Positions 62,254 through 64,000 of a stretch of 64,000 nt of DNA are shown here, one piece after another. How positions within the stretch are numbered: position 1 is the stretch's first letter; every line of letters begins with the position of its first letter. Origin of the DNA: Phoma sp. XZ068 (taxonomy: Eukaryota > Ascomycota > Dothideomycetes > Pleosporales > Didymellaceae); NCBI GenBank assembly GCA_004835665.1, contig RBKR01000012.1, forward strand, positions 868,001 to 932,000. Direction: 5' to 3'. The notes under the pieces are model-generated. The model did not search any database. It saw only the letters and a list, made by a program, of their open reading frames with translations, and was not told where the DNA came from. The position numbers were made by a program, and so were the translations under genes.

Positions 62254-63080
62254 CTCTGGAGGTCTTCGTTATGAGTGCAGGGGCGCGAGATGGCAGCGTG
62301 TGCACCTATGTACCCGATAAAAGTGGAAGGAGGTGCAGGAGACAGTGCCTTGGTGTGGAGAATAGTTGTACGCTGTAGAAGGAATGTTTACGCCAGCTCT
62401 TCTGTTGGAGCTAAAGCTGTCCTCATGGTGAGGAGGCAGCTAGAATTTGCACCTACTTTCACCTCAAGGGGTTATTGACAGGAGAGAGTGTGTGTTCAAA
62501 GAGAAGGACATGCTGTGCGTCAAGGAGAGAGGCTATAATGTTTTGAGTGCTTTTATGGTGGGTATCGCAGTGGAAGTGGAGTGGAGTGGAGTGGAGTGGT
62601 TTAGAGAAAGGAGGAAGGAGCCGTTCTAGCGACCATCACGGTGGCCGACGAGAGAGTAGCAGAACAGTGAGAAAAAGAGAATCCAGAATCGGCACTTGAA
62701 TGCATCCCTGGAACTTTAGTCTGTGTTGCCCCTGATGCTGAATGCGAGCTGTAAACTTCTGGTCATGGTTACTGACTTGGGAGAGTGACTGGTGTTGGAG
62801 TAGAGGAAAAGGAAGGAGCTATCCAGACATCGTCCGATCGTCCAGTGGGGGAGGACAAGATGAAAGTGACAAACGTAAATGCGAAATATATGAAAAATGG
62901 ATATGCGAATTCTAGGTGCGTAGTTCTCAACTCGAGTGCCTGACTGTTAGCATGTGTATGCTCACAAACTTCAGCTGCAGAGTGACATTGTCACGCCAGG
63001 CTCGAGCCAATTCAATAACAAACGAAATGGTACACCTGAGCCAGTATTTACACGTGATAAGTCATCCTCCACCCGCCTCT
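62254..63080. other. Intergenic, about 0.8 kb
   Basis: Promoter of the small Ala/Lys-rich gene and 3' region of NDUFS4. Purine-rich near 62460-62660 with a pentanucleotide repeat at 62576-62599. No gene is supported. Confidence 0.45.
62576..62599. repeat. Pentanucleotide repeat (GTGGA), nearly 5 copies
   Basis: Four perfect GTGGA units plus GTGG, in a purine-rich stretch. A short microsatellite. Confidence 0.9.
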
Positions 63081-63846
63081 TTACTTTGTCCTGATCTGCT
63101 TCAACTTGCCGGGGACGTGTGTGAAGTTGTTTGCGTATGCCTTGGGAACGAACTTGCGCACGTTGGGCTCCTGGACAAAGTACTCGTAGCCCTGCTTGTT
63201 AGCAAAGTTGATGGCATCCTCCTTTGACTTGAACTGGATTCGGTGGCCGTTCATGAAGTCGGCAGACGATTGCCAGCCCATGAGGGGGTTCTCCCAGCGG
63301 TGGCCCTTGGCGAGGACATCCCAGTCCATGAGCCAGTATTCCGATGTCCAGCTTCCTGACTGTGTGGCATCCTTTGCGGGCTTGTAGATGCTGTAGGCGA
63401 GATCAGAACTGACTGTAAAGTGCCTCTTGGTGTGGGCTACCTACCGAACTTGGCGGGCCTGAAGATCGACGGGCGCACCGGACAGAACAGCAGCAGCTAC
63501 GCTCTCGCCAGGCTCGCTGCCGTCCATGACACGCTTAGGAACGGGCGAGAAGTTGCTGCAAGCTTCATTAGCGAGCTCGTGATTGGCTGCACTTGTGGTT
63601 CACGCACGAGGTTCGGTAGTCGATAGCCACGTTGTAGTCTGGGGCGTGCCTCAAGCTCGCAGAGGGGCTTTCCTTGCTGATCTGGGTGGATTCGCTCTTG
63701 AGGGGGACGGCGGGCGCATCTTCTGGGGTGGTCTTGGAGTCGTTGGTGGCGTATGTGCGGTATGCGGGGGCGAGCACGCGTGTCGACGAGGGTCGCAGGG
63801 CAGGTGCGAGCAGGCGGGAGCCAATTGACCGGGGCAGGGCAGACAT
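63081..63846 (-). CDS. NADH:ubiquinone oxidoreductase subunit NDUFS4 (18-21 kDa)
   Basis: Accessory subunit of respiratory complex I that stabilises the N-module. Three exons, 63846-63608, 63555-63445 and 63390-63081, give 219 residues. The first 35 residues are a mitochondrial presequence (MSALPRSIGSRLLAPALRPS). NFSPVPKRVMDGSEPGESVAAAVLSGAPVDLQARQ then RIYKPAKDATQSG spans the NDUFS4 core. SEYWLMDWDVLAKGHRWENPLMGWQSSAD is its most conserved segment, with EDAINFANKQGYEYFVQEP and the C-terminal KAYANNFTHVPGKLKQIRTK following. Both introns are phase 2. The family is near certain. Confidence 0.95.
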
Positions 63847-64000
63847 TATGGCGGTTGTGGTGCTGTGGACGGCGTGGACGGTGGTGGTGATGTCGACGGA
63901 TGTTGAAGCTGGGCCGGCAATGCGCCTTGGCGGAAGATGCCGCGCGCAGAACTCGCAGCTTTCGCCTCGATAACCTCACCGACCTACGACCCCCCATCTC

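Noticed and set aside
1..64000. CRISPR arrays, phage genes, transposons or defence islands
   Set aside because: No spaced direct repeats, integrase, transposase or reverse-transcriptase motifs were seen. The spliced gene structure shows eukaryotic DNA.

Overview
This window is nuclear DNA from a filamentous ascomycete (Pezizomycotina). The genes are broken by short introns, mostly 48-115 bases, with GT(A/G)(A/T)G(T/C)-type donors and a CTAAC or CTGAC branch point 10-30 bases before the acceptor. The gene content fits: alpha-aminoadipate lysine synthesis (homocitrate synthase), ergosterol synthesis (ERG2, IDI1), GPI-anchored surface protein and orphan fungal membrane families. Dothideomycetes/Pleosporales is my best guess from gene style, not a demonstrated placement. 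There are no bacterial operons, CRISPR arrays, rRNA genes or intact transposons.

Layout. 0-9 kb: ammonium transporter, an alpha/beta hydrolase, a secreted PAN-domain/mucin-like GPI protein (-) and a thioredoxin (-). 9.5-19.3 kb: a disordered 879-residue protein (-), a 3-kb gene-free stretch, kinetochore protein NUF2 (+) and TRAPP subunit TRS85 (-). 19.6-26.7 kb: a CCA-adding enzyme fused in frame to a TTI2-like chaperone domain, then homocitrate synthase and isopentenyl-diphosphate isomerase. 28-38 kb: a GNAT acetyltransferase, an F-box-like protein, a polytopic membrane protein (-), ERG2 and a four-pass membrane protein. 38.8-49 kb: an OTU deubiquitinase (-), peroxisomal D-amino-acid oxidase, a small unknown protein (-), tubulin cofactor D (-) and POL32 (+), the last two sharing a 189-base divergent promoter. 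49.5-64 kb: a PNPOx-like flavoprotein (-), two acidic nuclear-looking unknowns, a 3.7-kb gene-free stretch, a secreted SGNH/CE3-like esterase, a small Ala/Lys-rich protein (-) and complex I subunit NDUFS4 (-).

These are mostly housekeeping genes, not a metabolic cluster. Two are sterol/isoprenoid genes (IDI1, ERG2), four serve chromosome or microtubule function (NUF2, TBCD, POL32, the TTI2 half of the fusion), and several products are mitochondrial. I rebuilt the exons by hand and checked each chosen junction for reading frame. Several introns are multiples of three without a stop and are invisible to a simple ORF scan.

The most unusual object is the CCA1-TTI2 fusion. Other points worth following are layered start codons in CCA1 and thioredoxin, a 51-base in-frame intron splitting the OTU catalytic motif, an SSR directly after the OTU stop codon, and several small genes of unknown function. 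I see no mobile-element or defence system.
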